NCBI RefSeq assembly: GCF_003324185.1
Contig: NZ_PXUP01000010.1
Location: 1 to 64,000 of the forward strand
DNA length: 64,000 nt
Source of the DNA: Faecalibacterium prausnitzii
GTDB taxonomy: Bacteria; Bacillota; Clostridia; Oscillospirales; Ruminococcaceae
Reading direction: 5' to 3'
Of this stretch, positions 23,436-32,000 are shown piece by piece; position 1 is the stretch's first letter, and each line of letters begins with the position of its first letter. The position numbers and the translations under genes were made by a program. The notes under the pieces were generated by a model. That model saw only the letters and a list, made by a program, of their open reading frames with translations. It was not told the DNA's origin and searched no databases.

Positions 23436-24986
23436 GTGGACATCATTCTCAGACGATCGCTCCCCAAGCTGCGGGAAAAGCTTTTGGAGGCGCTGCAGGC
23501 GGTGCTGCCCATTGTGGCCATTGTGCTGGTGCTCTGCTTCTCGGTAGCACCGGTATCGCCCAGCATCCTGCTGTGTTTTTTGCTGGGCGCTGCCATGATC
23601 GTGGTGGGCATCATGTTCTTTACTCTGGGTGCAGAGATGAGCATGACCCCCATGGGCGAGCGGGTGGGTGCAGTCATCACCCGCAGCCGCAAGCTGCCCC
23701 TCATTCTCGTGCTCGGCTTTTTGCTGGGCTTCCTTATCACGATCTCCGAGCCGGACTTGCAGGTGCTGGCAGATCAGGTGCCCTCCATCCCCAGCGGCAC
23801 GCTGATCCTCTCGGTGGCGGCGGGCGTGGGCCTGTTTCTGGTCTTTGCCTTCCTGCGTATGCTCATCGGCGTTGCGCTGCCAAAGCTGCTGGTGCTGTTC
23901 TATGGGCTCATCTTTCTGCTGGCGGCCTTTGTGCCCAAGGAGTTTCTCGCCGTGGCGTTTGACTCCGGCGGCGTGACCACCGGCCCCATGACTGTGCCCT
24001 TTATCATGGCGCTGGGCGTGGGTGTTTCTGCGATCCGCAGTGACCGCCATGCGGCAGACGACAGCTTTGGTCTGGTGGCCATGTGCTCCATCGGCCCCAT
24101 TCTGGCGGTGCTGACGCTGGGCATCGCGTTCCGCGCAGCGGACAGCACCTACATCCCGCCTGTTCTGCCGGAGGTGGCAGACTCGGTGGAGCTGTGGCGG
24201 CTGTTCCGGGAAGGTCTGCCCACCTATCTTGCCGAGATCGCCCGCTCGCTGCTGCCCATTGTGCTGATGTTCGGGGCATTTCAGCTCATTGCCCTGCGGC
24301 TGGACCGCCGCACGCTGGGGCGCATCGGCGTGGGCCTTGTGTATACCTATATCGGCCTTGTGCTCTTTCTGACCGGCGCAAACGTGGGCTTTATGCCCGC
24401 CGGTAACTATCTGGGTCAGGTGCTGACAGGCGGCGGGATGCGCTGGGTGATCATTCCCATCGGAATGCTCATCGGCTACTTCATCGTCAAGGCCGAGCCT
24501 GCGGTCTATGTGCTGAACAAGCAGGTGGAAGAGGTGACCGACGGCGCTATCTCGGCGCAGGCCATGGGTCTGGCGCTTTCCGCAGGCGTGTCCATCTCGG
24601 TGGGGCTTGCCATGGTGCGGGTGCTGACCGGCATCTCCATCCTGTGGTTCCTTGTGCCGGGCTATGTGTTCGCCATCAGCATCTCCTTTGTGGTGCCCAA
24701 GCTGTTTACCGCCATCGCGTTTGACGCGGGCGGTGTGGCCTCCGGCCCCATGACCGCTACCTTCCTGCTGCCGCTGGCGCAGGGTGCCTGCGTGGCGGTG
24801 GGCGGCAATATCGTCACCGACGCTTTCGGCGTGGTGGCGATGGTCGCCATGACCCCGCTGATCACCGTGCAGATGATGGGGTTGGTGGCGCAGCTGCGCA
24901 CCCGCAAGGCACGGACGGCACAGCCCGCTGCGGTGCTTGCCACCGTGTTTGCGGACCTGCCGGATGACGCCATTATCGAGCTGTAA
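23436..24986 (+). CDS. DUF1538 membrane protein, internally duplicated
   Basis: 516 residues from a GTG at 23436 (preceded by GAAAGG; a TTG at 23397 is the alternative). Two homologous halves, each with several membrane helices, are visible: FDSGGVTTGPMT near residue 175 recurs as FDAGGVASGPMT near 429, and LGAEMSMTPMGERVG has a counterpart in the second half. DUF1538 proteins are membrane transporter-like and uncharacterised. The gene is followed after 12 bp by a tandem PII-like protein, so the pair looks like a transporter with a PII-type gate, as AmtB-GlnK is for ammonium. The transported species is unknown. Confidence 0.88.
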   Translation: MDIILRRSLPKLREKLLEALQAVLPIVAIVLVLCFSVAPVSPSILLCFLLGAAMIVVGIMFFTLGAEMSMTPMGERVGAVITRSRKLPLILVLGFLLGFLITISEPDLQVLADQVPSIPSGTLILSVAAGVGLFLVFAFLRMLIGVALPKLLVLFYGLIFLLAAFVPKEFLAVAFDSGGVTTGPMTVPFIMALGVGVSAIRSDRHAADDSFGLVAMCSIGPILAVLTLGIAFRAADSTYIPPVLPEVADSVELWRLFREGLPTYLAEIARSLLPIVLMFGAFQLIALRLDRRTLGRIGVGLVYTYIGLVLFLTGANVGFMPAGNYLGQVLTGGGMRWVIIPIGMLIGYFIVKAEPAVYVLNKQVEEVTDGAISAQAMGLALSAGVSISVGLAMVRVLTGISILWFLVPGYVFAISISFVVPKLFTAIAFDAGGVASGPMTATFLLPLAQGACVAVGGNIVTDAFGVVAMVAMTPLITVQMMGLVAQLRTRKARTAQPAAVLATVFADLPDDAIIEL

Positions 24987-24998
24987 AGGAGGCAGAAC

Positions 24999-25697
24999 GT
25001 GAGCAGTTTGTTTTTGATGATCACCATCACCGACCGCCGCTCTACCGACGGCTTTTTGCAGCTGTACAAAAGCCACGGCGTAACGGTAAGTATGCGCACC
25101 GTGGGCTCCGGCACGGCGGTGCAGGAGACGCTTTCCACCCTTGGGCTGGAAAAGACCGAAAAGGCGGTGCTGCTGGCTGTGGTAACGGCAGAAAGCTGGC
25201 AGAAGATCCAGAAGGATCTGCGCCGCAAAATGCAGATCGATGTGCCGGGCACCGGCATTGCGTTCATTGTGCCGCTGAGCAGCATTGGCGGCAAACGGGC
25301 GCTGATGTTCCTTACCGAGCACCAGCCCCTTACATGGAAGGAGGAGAGCACCTTGAAGGATACCCGCTACGAACTGCTGCTGGTGGTGGCAAATCAGGGC
25401 TACACCGGCTCCATTATGGATGCTGCCCGCACCGCCGGTGCAGGCGGCGGCACGGTGATCCACGCAAAGGGCACCGGCATGGAGGGTGCAGCCGCCTTTC
25501 TGGGCGTGGAACTGGTGAACGAAAAGGAGCTGGTGCTCATCGTCAGCCGCACCAGCCAGAAGAACACCATCATGAAGGCCATTATGGAGGGGGCAAACCC
25601 CAAGGCGGGCGCCATCGTGTTCTCACTACCGGTGACCGATACCGCCGGTCTGCGGCTGATGGAAGAGGACGAGGCTCAGCCGGAAGCCGCCCTGTGA
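24999..25697 (+). CDS. Tandem PII-like regulatory protein
   Basis: 232 residues holding two ferredoxin-like PII domains: residues 3-107 (SLFLMITITDRRSTDGFLQL, GTAVQETLSTLG, IAFIVPLSSIGG) and 118-220 (RYELLLVVANQGYTGSIMDAARTAGAGGGTVIHAKGTG, AIVFSLPVTDTAG). The second copy keeps the glycine-rich T-loop base region; the first is more divergent. Classical GlnB T-loop tyrosine and signature 1 are not seen. Start GTG 24999 with AAAGGAGG at 24985-24992. Co-operonic with the DUF1538 gene, so it probably binds a nucleotide or metabolite and gates that protein. Confidence 0.85.
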   Translation: MSSLFLMITITDRRSTDGFLQLYKSHGVTVSMRTVGSGTAVQETLSTLGLEKTEKAVLLAVVTAESWQKIQKDLRRKMQIDVPGTGIAFIVPLSSIGGKRALMFLTEHQPLTWKEESTLKDTRYELLLVVANQGYTGSIMDAARTAGAGGGTVIHAKGTGMEGAAAFLGVELVNEKELVLIVSRTSQKNTIMKAIMEGANPKAGAIVFSLPVTDTAGLRLMEEDEAQPEAAL

Positions 25698-25717
25698 CCC
25701 CTTAAAAATCGATCCCG

Positions 25718-25763
25718 ATATCCGCATTTATCGCCGAAGGCTTGATAAATGCGGATATTTTCG
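25718..25763 (+). terminator. Intrinsic terminator after the PII-like gene
   Basis: A perfect 15-bp stem: ATATCCGCATTTATC (25718-25732) with GATAAATGCGGATAT (25744-25758), then TTTT. The stem is AT-rich for this genome. Confidence 0.9.
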
Positions 25764-25770
25764 TTATCAT
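25742..25770 (+). promoter_or_regulatory. Candidate promoter of the YitT gene, overlapping the terminator
   Basis: TTGATA at 25742-25747 and TATCAT at 25765-25770, spacer 17 bp. The -35 box is built from the 3' arm of the upstream terminator stem. Confidence 0.45.
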
Positions 25771-25809
25771 AGTAGAAGAGACTTCAACTATAAACAAAGG
25801 AAGATGAAG

Positions 25810-26688
25810 ATGACGCAATTAACACGCAAGCAACAGCAGCTCTTCAACGCACTGTCCATCGTGGTGGGCAACGCGATGTATGCGCTGACTGTGGTATTAT
25901 TTCTGATGCCCTCCGGCCTCATCACCGGCGGTGCCACCGGTATCGCACTGGCGTTCAACAAGGTCACCGGACTGCCGGTGTCCGCAGTGCTGTTCGTGGT
26001 CAACGTGGCCATGCTGCTGCTGGGCTGGTGGGTGCTGGGCCGCCGCTTTGCCCTGAATACTATGGCAAGCACGGTGCTCAGCCCCTTTTTTATGGCGCTG
26101 TGGGAGCGGCTGCTGGGTGATCTTGTACTGACCGATGATCTGGTGCTGAACACCGTATTCGCGGGCTTTGGCATCGGCATCTCGCTGGGCATCACCATCC
26201 GCGCCGGTGCTTCCACCGGCGGCATGGATATCCCCCCGCTGGTGCTGAACAAGTGGTTCCACCTGCCGGTGTCCAGCACCATGATGGTTTTCGACTTTAT
26301 CATTCTGGCGGCGCAGGCGGCCTTCAGCCCGGTGCGGCAGTCCCTGTACGGCGTGGTGATGGCTATCATTTACACGGTCGTGCTGGACAAGGTGCTCATG
26401 CTGGGCACCACCCGCACCGAGGTAAAGATCATCAGCGCCAAGTCCGACGAGATCTGCGCTGCCATTTTTGCGCAGCTGGACCGCGGTGTGACCATCCTGC
26501 ACGGCGAGGGCGGCTACCTGCGGGAGCCGGAGTCGGTGCTGCTGAGCGTGGTCTCCAACCGGCAGCTGCCAAGGCTGGAAAAGCTGGCGCATGCCATCGA
26601 CCCCACCTGCTTTATGATCGTGAGCCATGTTACCGAGGTAAGCGGGCGCGGCTTCTCGCTGGAAAAGGACTATCAGGCGGAGGGGTAA
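25810..26688 (+). CDS. YitT-family membrane protein (DUF161 + DUF2179)
   Basis: 292 residues. Five or six membrane helices in the first 200 residues carry the family pattern LMPSGLITGGATGIAL and GASTGGMDIPPLVLNKW. The C-terminal 80 residues are the DUF2179 cytoplasmic domain (KIISAKSDEICAAIFAQLDRGVTILHGEGGY). YitT-like proteins are abundant in Firmicutes and mostly uncharacterised, with transport suspected. ATG 25810 is preferred to 25804 because AAAGGA is 8 nt from the former and only 2 nt from the latter. Confidence 0.92.
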   Translation: MTQLTRKQQQLFNALSIVVGNAMYALTVVLFLMPSGLITGGATGIALAFNKVTGLPVSAVLFVVNVAMLLLGWWVLGRRFALNTMASTVLSPFFMALWERLLGDLVLTDDLVLNTVFAGFGIGISLGITIRAGASTGGMDIPPLVLNKWFHLPVSSTMMVFDFIILAAQAAFSPVRQSLYGVVMAIIYTVVLDKVLMLGTTRTEVKIISAKSDEICAAIFAQLDRGVTILHGEGGYLREPESVLLSVVSNRQLPRLEKLAHAIDPTCFMIVSHVTEVSGRGFSLEKDYQAEG

Positions 26689-26707
26689 GCGGATTTCCCC
26701 AAGGCTC

Positions 26708-26737
26708 TTGCAAAACTGCCCCGGTTTGGGGTATAGT
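26708..26737 (+). promoter_or_regulatory. Candidate promoter of the DUF1858-trmK-Nif3 operon
   Basis: TTGCAA at 26708-26713 and TATAGT at 26732-26737, spacer 18 bp. Confidence 0.55.
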
Positions 26738-26793
26738 ATAGAGGAACAGTAGGTTATACTGTATCTCACCCAAAACAGAAAGGAAAAGCTATC

Positions 26794-27048
26794 ATGTTTG
26801 ATATTTTCAATATGCTCAAAAAAGAGGCACACACCGCACCCAAGCAGGTGACCCGCGATACCATCATCGGCGACATTCTGGATATGGACCAGAGCACCGC
26901 ACCCTACTTTATGGAGATCGGGATGCACTGTCTGGGCTGCCCGGCTTCCCGCGGCGAGACCATCGAAGAAGCCTGCGAAGTGCACGGCGTGAACTGCGAT
27001 GAGCTGCTGGAGAAGCTGAACACTCATCTGGCAGCCAAGAAGGCCTGA
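26794..27048 (+). CDS. DUF1858 hybrid-cluster-protein-associated redox disulfide domain
   Basis: 84 residues, the family's usual size. Core: QVTRDTIIGDILDMDQSTAPYFMEIGMHCLGCPASRGETIEEAC with the CLGC disulfide pair, and a C-terminal helix. The family is named for its frequent link to the hybrid cluster protein (nitrosative stress), but no hcp gene is here. AAAGGAAAAG precedes the ATG. The stop codon abuts the GTG of trmK, so the three genes 26794-28486 are probably one operon. Confidence 0.93.
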   Translation: MFDIFNMLKKEAHTAPKQVTRDTIIGDILDMDQSTAPYFMEIGMHCLGCPASRGETIEEACEVHGVNCDELLEKLNTHLAAKKA

Positions 27049-27708
27049 GTGCTGCCCACACTGGATGCGCGTCTGACCGCTGCGGCCCAGCTGGTGCGCC
27101 CAGGACAGCCGGTGGCGGACATCGGCTGCGACCACGGCAAGCTGACGGCGGTGCTGGCGGCTTCGGGTAAGTACCCGAAGGTCATCGGGGCAGACCTGCG
27201 CCCCGGCCCGCTGGCCAAGGCAAAACAGACGCTGGAAAATGCAGGTTGTCTGGACCGCGCTGAGCTTCGGCTCGGCGACGGTCTTTCTGTGTTGTCTGCC
27301 GGGGAGGTGGGCAGCATCGTGCTGGCGGGCGTGTCGGCGCAGACCACTTGGGAGATCATCGAAAAAGCGCCGTGGGTGTCTGCTGTGGGCGGGCCACGCC
27401 TTGTCATGGTGCCCGCCACCCGGCACAGCGAGCTGCGCCGCTGGCTGTGGCAGCACGGCTTTGCCCTTGTGGCAGACCGTCCGGTGCAGGCCGCGGGCCG
27501 CTGGTATGCGGTGATGGCGGCAGAGTACACCGGCGAGGTGACAGAGCCTACCTTTAAGCAGTGTCTGCTGGGCGAGACTGGCCACTGGCCGGAGGGCGCG
27601 GGCTACGCCGCGTGGCAGCGGGCAAAGCTGCCCCGGATGCGGCTGGGCGTGCCGGACGGCAGTGCGCTTGCAGCAGAGATGGATGCCATTCTGAAAGAGG
27701 GAAACTGA
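27049..27708 (+). CDS. trmK: tRNA (adenine(22)-N1)-methyltransferase
   Basis: 219 residues with a class I SAM-dependent fold. The family N-terminus LDARLTAAAQLVRPGQPVADIGCDHGKLTAVLA contains SAM motif I (ADIGCDHGKL), followed by VIGADLRPGPL, LRLGDGLSVL and VLAGVSAQTTWEII, where most TrmK have GMGG. The C-terminal region ends in a coiled helix. It methylates N1 of A22 in bacterial tRNAs (from the Bacillus enzyme). GTG start directly after the DUF1858 stop; ribosome site is weak. It sits before a Nif3 gene, as yqfN-yqfO do in Bacillus. Confidence 0.85.
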   Translation: MLPTLDARLTAAAQLVRPGQPVADIGCDHGKLTAVLAASGKYPKVIGADLRPGPLAKAKQTLENAGCLDRAELRLGDGLSVLSAGEVGSIVLAGVSAQTTWEIIEKAPWVSAVGGPRLVMVPATRHSELRRWLWQHGFALVADRPVQAAGRWYAVMAAEYTGEVTEPTFKQCLLGETGHWPEGAGYAAWQRAKLPRMRLGVPDGSALAAEMDAILKEGN

Positions 27709-27709
27709 A

Positions 27710-28486
27710 ATGACCACGGTACAGCAGGTATACGAAGGAATGCAGCGGCTTGCCCCGCCGGAACTGGCAGAGCACTGGGATAACCCCGGCCTGCTGGTGG
27801 ACTGCGGCGGCAATGTGCGCCGGGTGCTGGTGACGCTGGACATTACCCCGGAGGTGGTGGCAGAAGCTGCGGCAAAGCAGTGCACGGTCATCGTGGCGCA
27901 CCACCCGGTCATCTTTGACCCGCTCAAGCGGCTGTGCCCCGCCGATGTGCCCTATCAGCTGGTGCAGGCGGGCATTTCCGCCATCTGTATGCACACCAAT
28001 CTGGATGCCGCCGAGGGCGGGGTGAACGATGTGCTGGCCGACCTTTTCGGCATCCGGCAGCGCACCGTCTTTGCGGATGGCTGCGGCCGGGTAGGGGACA
28101 TCGACCCCATCACCGTACCGGAACTGGCAGCGCTGGCGCAGTGCAAACTGGCTGCGCTGTGCAACGCGCCGGACACCGGTGCAGCGGTGCAGGTGAAGTT
28201 TGCCGACACCGGAAAGTCGGTGCACCGGCTGGCAGTCATCAGCGGCGCAGGTGGCAGTCTGTTTGCCGAAGCTCTTGCCGAGGGCGCGGACTGCCTGTTG
28301 ACCGGCGAAGCCAACCACCACCATGCACTGGATGCCAAGCGGCTGGGGCTGTCCCTCATTGCGGCAGGGCATTACGCCACCGAGTTTCCGGTGACCGCCG
28401 CCGTGGCGGCTGCTCTGCGCACTGCCCTGCCGGAGCTGGAGGTGCTGGTGAGCACCGAGAACCGCGACCCGTATACTTATTTATAA
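27710..28486 (+). CDS. Nif3-like dinuclear metal-centre protein (YqfO/YbgI)
   Basis: 258 residues. Metal ligands are visible in the family places: VAHHPVIF, MHTNLDAAEGGVND and the C-terminal GEANHHHALDAKRLGLSLIAAGHYATE. Compared with YqfO the regulatory PII-like insert is absent, giving the short YbgI form. Hexameric, proposed GTP cyclohydrolase-like metal enzyme; the real reaction is uncertain. It begins 1 bp after the trmK stop, with GAGGGAAA upstream. Confidence 0.93.
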   Translation: MTTVQQVYEGMQRLAPPELAEHWDNPGLLVDCGGNVRRVLVTLDITPEVVAEAAAKQCTVIVAHHPVIFDPLKRLCPADVPYQLVQAGISAICMHTNLDAAEGGVNDVLADLFGIRQRTVFADGCGRVGDIDPITVPELAALAQCKLAALCNAPDTGAAVQVKFADTGKSVHRLAVISGAGGSLFAEALAEGADCLLTGEANHHHALDAKRLGLSLIAAGHYATEFPVTAAVAAALRTALPELEVLVSTENRDPYTYL

Positions 28487-28492
28487 AGAGAG

Positions 28493-28594
28493 AACCCTCT
28501 CCGTCATTGCTGCGCAATGCCACCTCCCCCGAAAGGGGGAGGTCTTTCAGCATAAACCGAAAAACTGGCAACGCCGCAGGCGACTGAGAGGGTT
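28493..28594. repeat. Repeat R2-like palindromic element
   Basis: 102 bp bounded by inverted ends AACCCTCTC (28493-28501) and GAGAGGGTT (28586-28594). Inside is a CACCTCCCCC/GGGGGAGGT hairpin. The layout resembles the R2 elements at 46976 and 54890 and MITE-like intergenic repeats. Confidence 0.7.
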
Positions 28595-28617
28595 ATAGAT
28601 AAAACGAGGTAAACACT

Positions 28618-30372
28618 ATGGCACTGGATGCCGCGACACTGGCGCTGACGGCAGCGGAGCTGAAAGCCACCCTGACCGATGCCAAGATCGCAAAAATTTT
28701 TGAACCGACCCGGGATGAGCTGGTCATCACCCTGCGCACCCGCACCGATACCTATGCGCTGCTGCTGTCTGCCCGCAGCGGCTCTGCCCGGGTGTGCCTG
28801 ACCGAGGAGACCTTTGAAAACCCCGAGACGCCGCCCTCTTTCTGTATGCTCATGCGCAAGCACCTGACCGGCGGCAGACTGCTGGATGTGCACATGGAGC
28901 CGGGCGACCGCATCGTCTACTTTGATTTTCAGTGCACCAACGAGATGGGCGACCTTGTGCGCAATACCCTGTGCGCTGAGCTGATGGGGCGCTACTCCAA
29001 CCTTGTGCTGGTGCAGAGCGGCAAAATTATCGACGCCCTCAAGCGGGTGGATTTTGAGGACAGTGACGTCCGGCAGCTGCTGCCGGGCTTGCCCTACACC
29101 ACGCCCCCCAAGCCCGCCCGCCCGGATTTTCTGCTGGTGAGCAGCGCATCCATCGTGGCAGCGGCCTGTCAGCGGGAGCTGCCGGTGGCGGATGCTTTGA
29201 ACAAAACGGTGGCCGGCGTAGGGCCGGTGGTCTGCCGGGAGGCCGCATGGCGCGCCTTTGACGGCGAGCACCTGCCCGCCAACGAGCTGACTGATGCCCA
29301 GAAACGCAGCCTGATGGCGGCAATCGACGAGCTGAAGGAACTGCACGCGCAGGGCGGCTGTCCGTGCAGCGTCACTGCGCCGGACGGCAAGCCGGTGGAG
29401 TATACCTTCTTCCGTCCGCAGCAGTATGGCGAGCAGTACACCATCCGGGAGTGGCCGTCCTTCAACGCGATGCTGGAGGGCTACTACGCCGAGAAGGACC
29501 GCGCTGAGCGGCTGCGCACCAAGAGCAAGGAGCTGCACAAGGCGGTGCACAATATGTACGACCGCGCTCTGCGCAAGCAGGCAGCACGACAGGAAGAGCT
29601 TGCTGCCAGCGGCAAAAGCGAAAAGCTGCGCCTGTACGGTGAGCTGCTGTCTGCCAACCTCTATCTGGCGCAAAAGGGCATGAAGAGCCTGACCGTGCCC
29701 AACTGGTACGACGAGGGCAAAGAGGTGATCATTCCGCTGGATCTGCGGTTTAGCCCCAGCCAAAACGCGCAGAACTTCTTTAAGAACTACAAAAAGAAGC
29801 AGACCGCCGCCCGGATGCTGGTGGACCTGCTGGCCGAGGGCGAAAAAGAGATCGCCTATTTGGAAACGGTGCTCTACGAGGTGGAAAGCGCCTCCGGCGA
29901 AGCCGCGCTGAACGAGATCCGCATGGAGCTGAAAAATCAGGGCTACCTGAAATACTACAAGCAGCGGGACAAAAAGCAGAAGCCTGCGGACTTTTTGCGC
30001 TATACTTCCAGCGACGGCTTTGAGATCCTGGTAGGCCGCAACAACGCCCAGAACGACAAGCTCACCCTGCACACCGCCCGGGGCAAGGATTTATGGTTCC
30101 ATGTGCAGAAAGCACCCGGCAGCCATGTTGTGGTCATGAGCCGGGGCGAGGACATCCCGGACACCACCAAGCAGGAGGCGGCGGAGTTGGCGGTCATCCA
30201 TTCCAGCGCCTACAAGGCGGGCACCGGCGCCAAGGTGGCGGTGGACACCACTGAGGTGAAGAACATCTGGAAAGCCAGCGGTGCCAAGCCCGGCATGGTG
30301 CTGTACGAGGTGTACACCACCGTCTACATCACCCCGCGGGAAGGGTTGGAGGAACAGCTGAAGAAGAAATGA
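28618..30372 (+). CDS. rqcH: NFACT family ribosome quality-control protein
   Basis: 584 residues. NFACT-N domain at the start (MALDAATLALTAAELKATLTDAKIAKIF, then LLLSARSGSARVCLT), helix-hairpin-helix and coiled-coil middle (about 290-440, with ERLRTKSKELHKAVHNMYDRA) and NFACT-R domain near 455-560 (GFEILVGRNNAQNDKLT, KDLWFHVQKAPGSHVVV). Bacterial members bind obstructed 50S subunits and add C-terminal alanine tails to stalled chains; older annotations call them fibronectin-binding proteins. GAGG before ATG 28618. Length typical for the family. Confidence 0.94.
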   Translation: MALDAATLALTAAELKATLTDAKIAKIFEPTRDELVITLRTRTDTYALLLSARSGSARVCLTEETFENPETPPSFCMLMRKHLTGGRLLDVHMEPGDRIVYFDFQCTNEMGDLVRNTLCAELMGRYSNLVLVQSGKIIDALKRVDFEDSDVRQLLPGLPYTTPPKPARPDFLLVSSASIVAAACQRELPVADALNKTVAGVGPVVCREAAWRAFDGEHLPANELTDAQKRSLMAAIDELKELHAQGGCPCSVTAPDGKPVEYTFFRPQQYGEQYTIREWPSFNAMLEGYYAEKDRAERLRTKSKELHKAVHNMYDRALRKQAARQEELAASGKSEKLRLYGELLSANLYLAQKGMKSLTVPNWYDEGKEVIIPLDLRFSPSQNAQNFFKNYKKKQTAARMLVDLLAEGEKEIAYLETVLYEVESASGEAALNEIRMELKNQGYLKYYKQRDKKQKPADFLRYTSSDGFEILVGRNNAQNDKLTLHTARGKDLWFHVQKAPGSHVVVMSRGEDIPDTTKQEAAELAVIHSSAYKAGTGAKVAVDTTEVKNIWKASGAKPGMVLYEVYTTVYITPREGLEEQLKKK

Positions 30373-30396
30373 TTTGAACTGCGCATCTTCATAGGT

Positions 30397-30456
30397 ATAA
30401 CCCCCGCCCTTCCCGCCCATACTGATGCTGCAAAGGGGAGCGGGGGAGTTTTCCAC
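30397..30456 (+). terminator. Probable terminator after rqcH
   Basis: ACCCCCGC pairs with GCGGGGGA across a long loop and is followed by GTTTTCC. The stem is imperfect, but it is the only terminator-like signal before the S10 promoter. Confidence 0.55.
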
Positions 30457-30557
30457 CGGCAAAAAGCGCTGAGATTGTGCATCTTGCACAGAAAATGCGG
30501 CTGTTGACAAAACAGAGAAAATAAAAAAGAAAAATCGTAATTTTCTGCAAAAAACAC

Positions 30558-30586
30558 TTGCCAAATAGACGAAGATGTGATAAAAT
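30558..30586 (+). promoter_or_regulatory. Promoter of the S10-spc ribosomal operon
   Basis: TTGCCA at 30558-30563 and TAAAAT at 30581-30586, spacer 17 bp. Transcription from about 30593 would give a leader of roughly 350 nt before rpsJ. A TTGACA at 30504-30509 has no matching -10. Confidence 0.75.
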
Positions 30587-30592
30587 ATCTCT

Positions 30593-30944
30593 CGGCTGCA
30601 AAAGGCTTGTGCGATACAAGTCGTGCAGGCCAGCGATATGCGTTGATGCGGGAGGTTGTCATCCGGCGATAGCTGCGATGGGTTATTTCCGCGGAGTATG
30701 TCCGATCTTAGAACCGGGCGAAAAAATTACTGACAGCGATGGAATACGTTCCCTCGGCAGAGAAGTTACTCCTCTGCGAAACGGGCGGAACCAATGTTCG
30801 GATTTGATTTGCTAATATGTTTCCGGGAGAACTGCCATGCGGTTCACCGGTTTTTATAGTGCCAAATCGAGGAACACCCGGAACTGTGTAGAGCAATTTA
30901 TCGGCTCGCCTAGGGCAAAAACAATTTTTCAGGAGGCGTAAGCA
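30593..30944 (+). promoter_or_regulatory. Structured S10-operon leader with attenuator-like hairpin
   Basis: About 350 nt without an open gene. Hairpins include CTTGT/ACAAG near 30605-30620, GCAGAG/CTCTGC near 30759-30778 and, strongest, CCGG-GAAC/GTTC-CCGG at 30823-30850 followed by five T (30851-30855). That last one looks like a premature intrinsic terminator about 90 nt before rpsJ. In E. coli this leader is controlled by L4 through attenuation; whether L4 acts here is inference. AGGAGG at 30931-30936 serves rpsJ. Confidence 0.6.
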
Positions 30945-31256
30945 ATGGCAGTCAAAGAGAAAATCAGAATCCGTCTGCAGAGCTATGATGCTCAGCTGAT
31001 CGATGCCGCAGCAGAGAAGATCGTGGAGACCGCAAAGCGCACTGGCGCTCGCGTGTCTGGCCCCATCCCCCTGCCCACCGATCGTGAGGTCGTTACCGTT
31101 CTGCGCGCTACCCACAAGTACAAGGATAGCCGCGAGCAGTTCGAGAGCCGCACTCATAAGCGTCTGATCGACATTCTGAAGCCGTCCAACAAGACGGTCG
31201 AGGCTCTGATGAGCCTCCAGCTCCCCGCTGGCGTGGACATCGAGATCAAGCTGTAA
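30945..31256 (+). CDS. rpsJ: 30S ribosomal protein S10
   Basis: 103 residues, usual length. [39 protein letters not shown] is the classical S10 opening and [23 protein letters not shown] the end. It sits in the head of the 30S subunit and, bound to NusB, also serves antitermination (NusE). It heads the S10 operon, behind the long leader. AGGAGG lies 8 nt before the ATG. Confidence 0.98.
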   Translation: MAVKEKIRIRLQSYDAQLIDAAAEKIVETAKRTGARVSGPIPLPTDREVVTVLRATHKYKDSREQFESRTHKRLIDILKPSNKTVEALMSLQLPAGVDIEIKL

Positions 31257-31278
31257 ACCACACACGATCAAATTCGAT

Positions 31279-31327
31279 GCCCTCGTTTCCCGAGGGGTCA
31301 TGTTGGCAGTGACGTGCGCTGCCAACC
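31279..31327 (+). promoter_or_regulatory. Two hairpins between rpsJ and rplC
   Basis: CCCTCG/CGAGGG (31280-31285 with 31291-31296) and GTTGGCAG/CTGCCAAC (31302-31309 with 31319-31326). No T-run follows, so they are not terminators. The second ends about 15 nt before the GGAGGA of rplC and may be a processing or translational-control structure. Confidence 0.5.
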
Positions 31328-31353
31328 AATAACCTTTACAGGAGGAAAAGAAA

Positions 31354-31986
31354 ATGGTTAAAGGCATTATCGGCAAGAAAGTCGGTATGACCCAGCTGTT
31401 CGATGAGAGCGGCAAGGTTATCCCCGTCACCGTCATCGAGGCAGGCCCCTGCACCGTCGTGCAGAAGAAGACTGTCGAGAGCGATGGCTATCAGGCTGTT
31501 CAGCTGGGCTTCGGCGAGGTTTCCGCCAAGAAGGTCAACAAGGCAGCTGCAGGTCACTTCAAGAAGGCAAACGTTGCCCCCAAGAAGACCCTGCGTGAGT
31601 TCCGTCTGGACGACGTTTCCGCAATGAACGTTGGCGACATCCTGAAGGCTGACGTCTTTGCAGCAGGCGACAAGGTTGACGTTGCAGGCGTTTCCAAGGG
31701 CAAGGGCTACCAGGGCGTTATCAAGCGCTTTGGCCAGCACCGTCTGCGTGAGAGCCACGGCACTGGCCCGGTGGCACGTCATGCAGGTTCTATGGGCGCT
31801 ATTTCCAACCCCTCTCGCGTGTTCCCCGGCAAGCGCCTGCCCGGCCACATGGGCTGCGTGCGCGTTACCGTGCAGAACCTGACCGTTGTCAAGGTTGACA
31901 CCGAGAACAATCTGATCGCTGTCAAGGGTGCGGTTCCCGGTTCCAAGGGCACCATCATCACCCTGGCCAACAGCGTCAAGGCGTAA
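31354..31986 (+). CDS. rplC: 50S ribosomal protein L3
   Basis: 210 residues. [33 protein letters not shown] is the L3 N-terminus; the central loop reaching the peptidyl transferase centre is present ([30 protein letters not shown]). L3 helps start 50S assembly on 23S rRNA. It is separated from rpsJ by 97 bp containing two hairpins, an unusually large gap for this cluster. GGAGGA precedes the ATG. Confidence 0.98.
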   Translation: MVKGIIGKKVGMTQLFDESGKVIPVTVIEAGPCTVVQKKTVESDGYQAVQLGFGEVSAKKVNKAAAGHFKKANVAPKKTLREFRLDDVSAMNVGDILKADVFAAGDKVDVAGVSKGKGYQGVIKRFGQHRLRESHGTGPVARHAGSMGAISNPSRVFPGKRLPGHMGCVRVTVQNLTVVKVDTENNLIAVKGAVPGSKGTIITLANSVKA

Positions 31987-32000
31987 GGAGGAAAGCTACA

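Noticed and set aside
23322-25463. Minus-strand open frame of 713 codons opposite DUF1538 and PII
   Set aside because: His/Gln-rich translation typical of antisense to hydrophobic genes; no start signal, and the plus-strand genes are well supported.
30823-30850. Group II intron domain V resemblance in the S10 leader
   Set aside because: Only a short GAAC/GTTC stem is similar; the AGC triad, bulge and any intron-encoded protein are absent.
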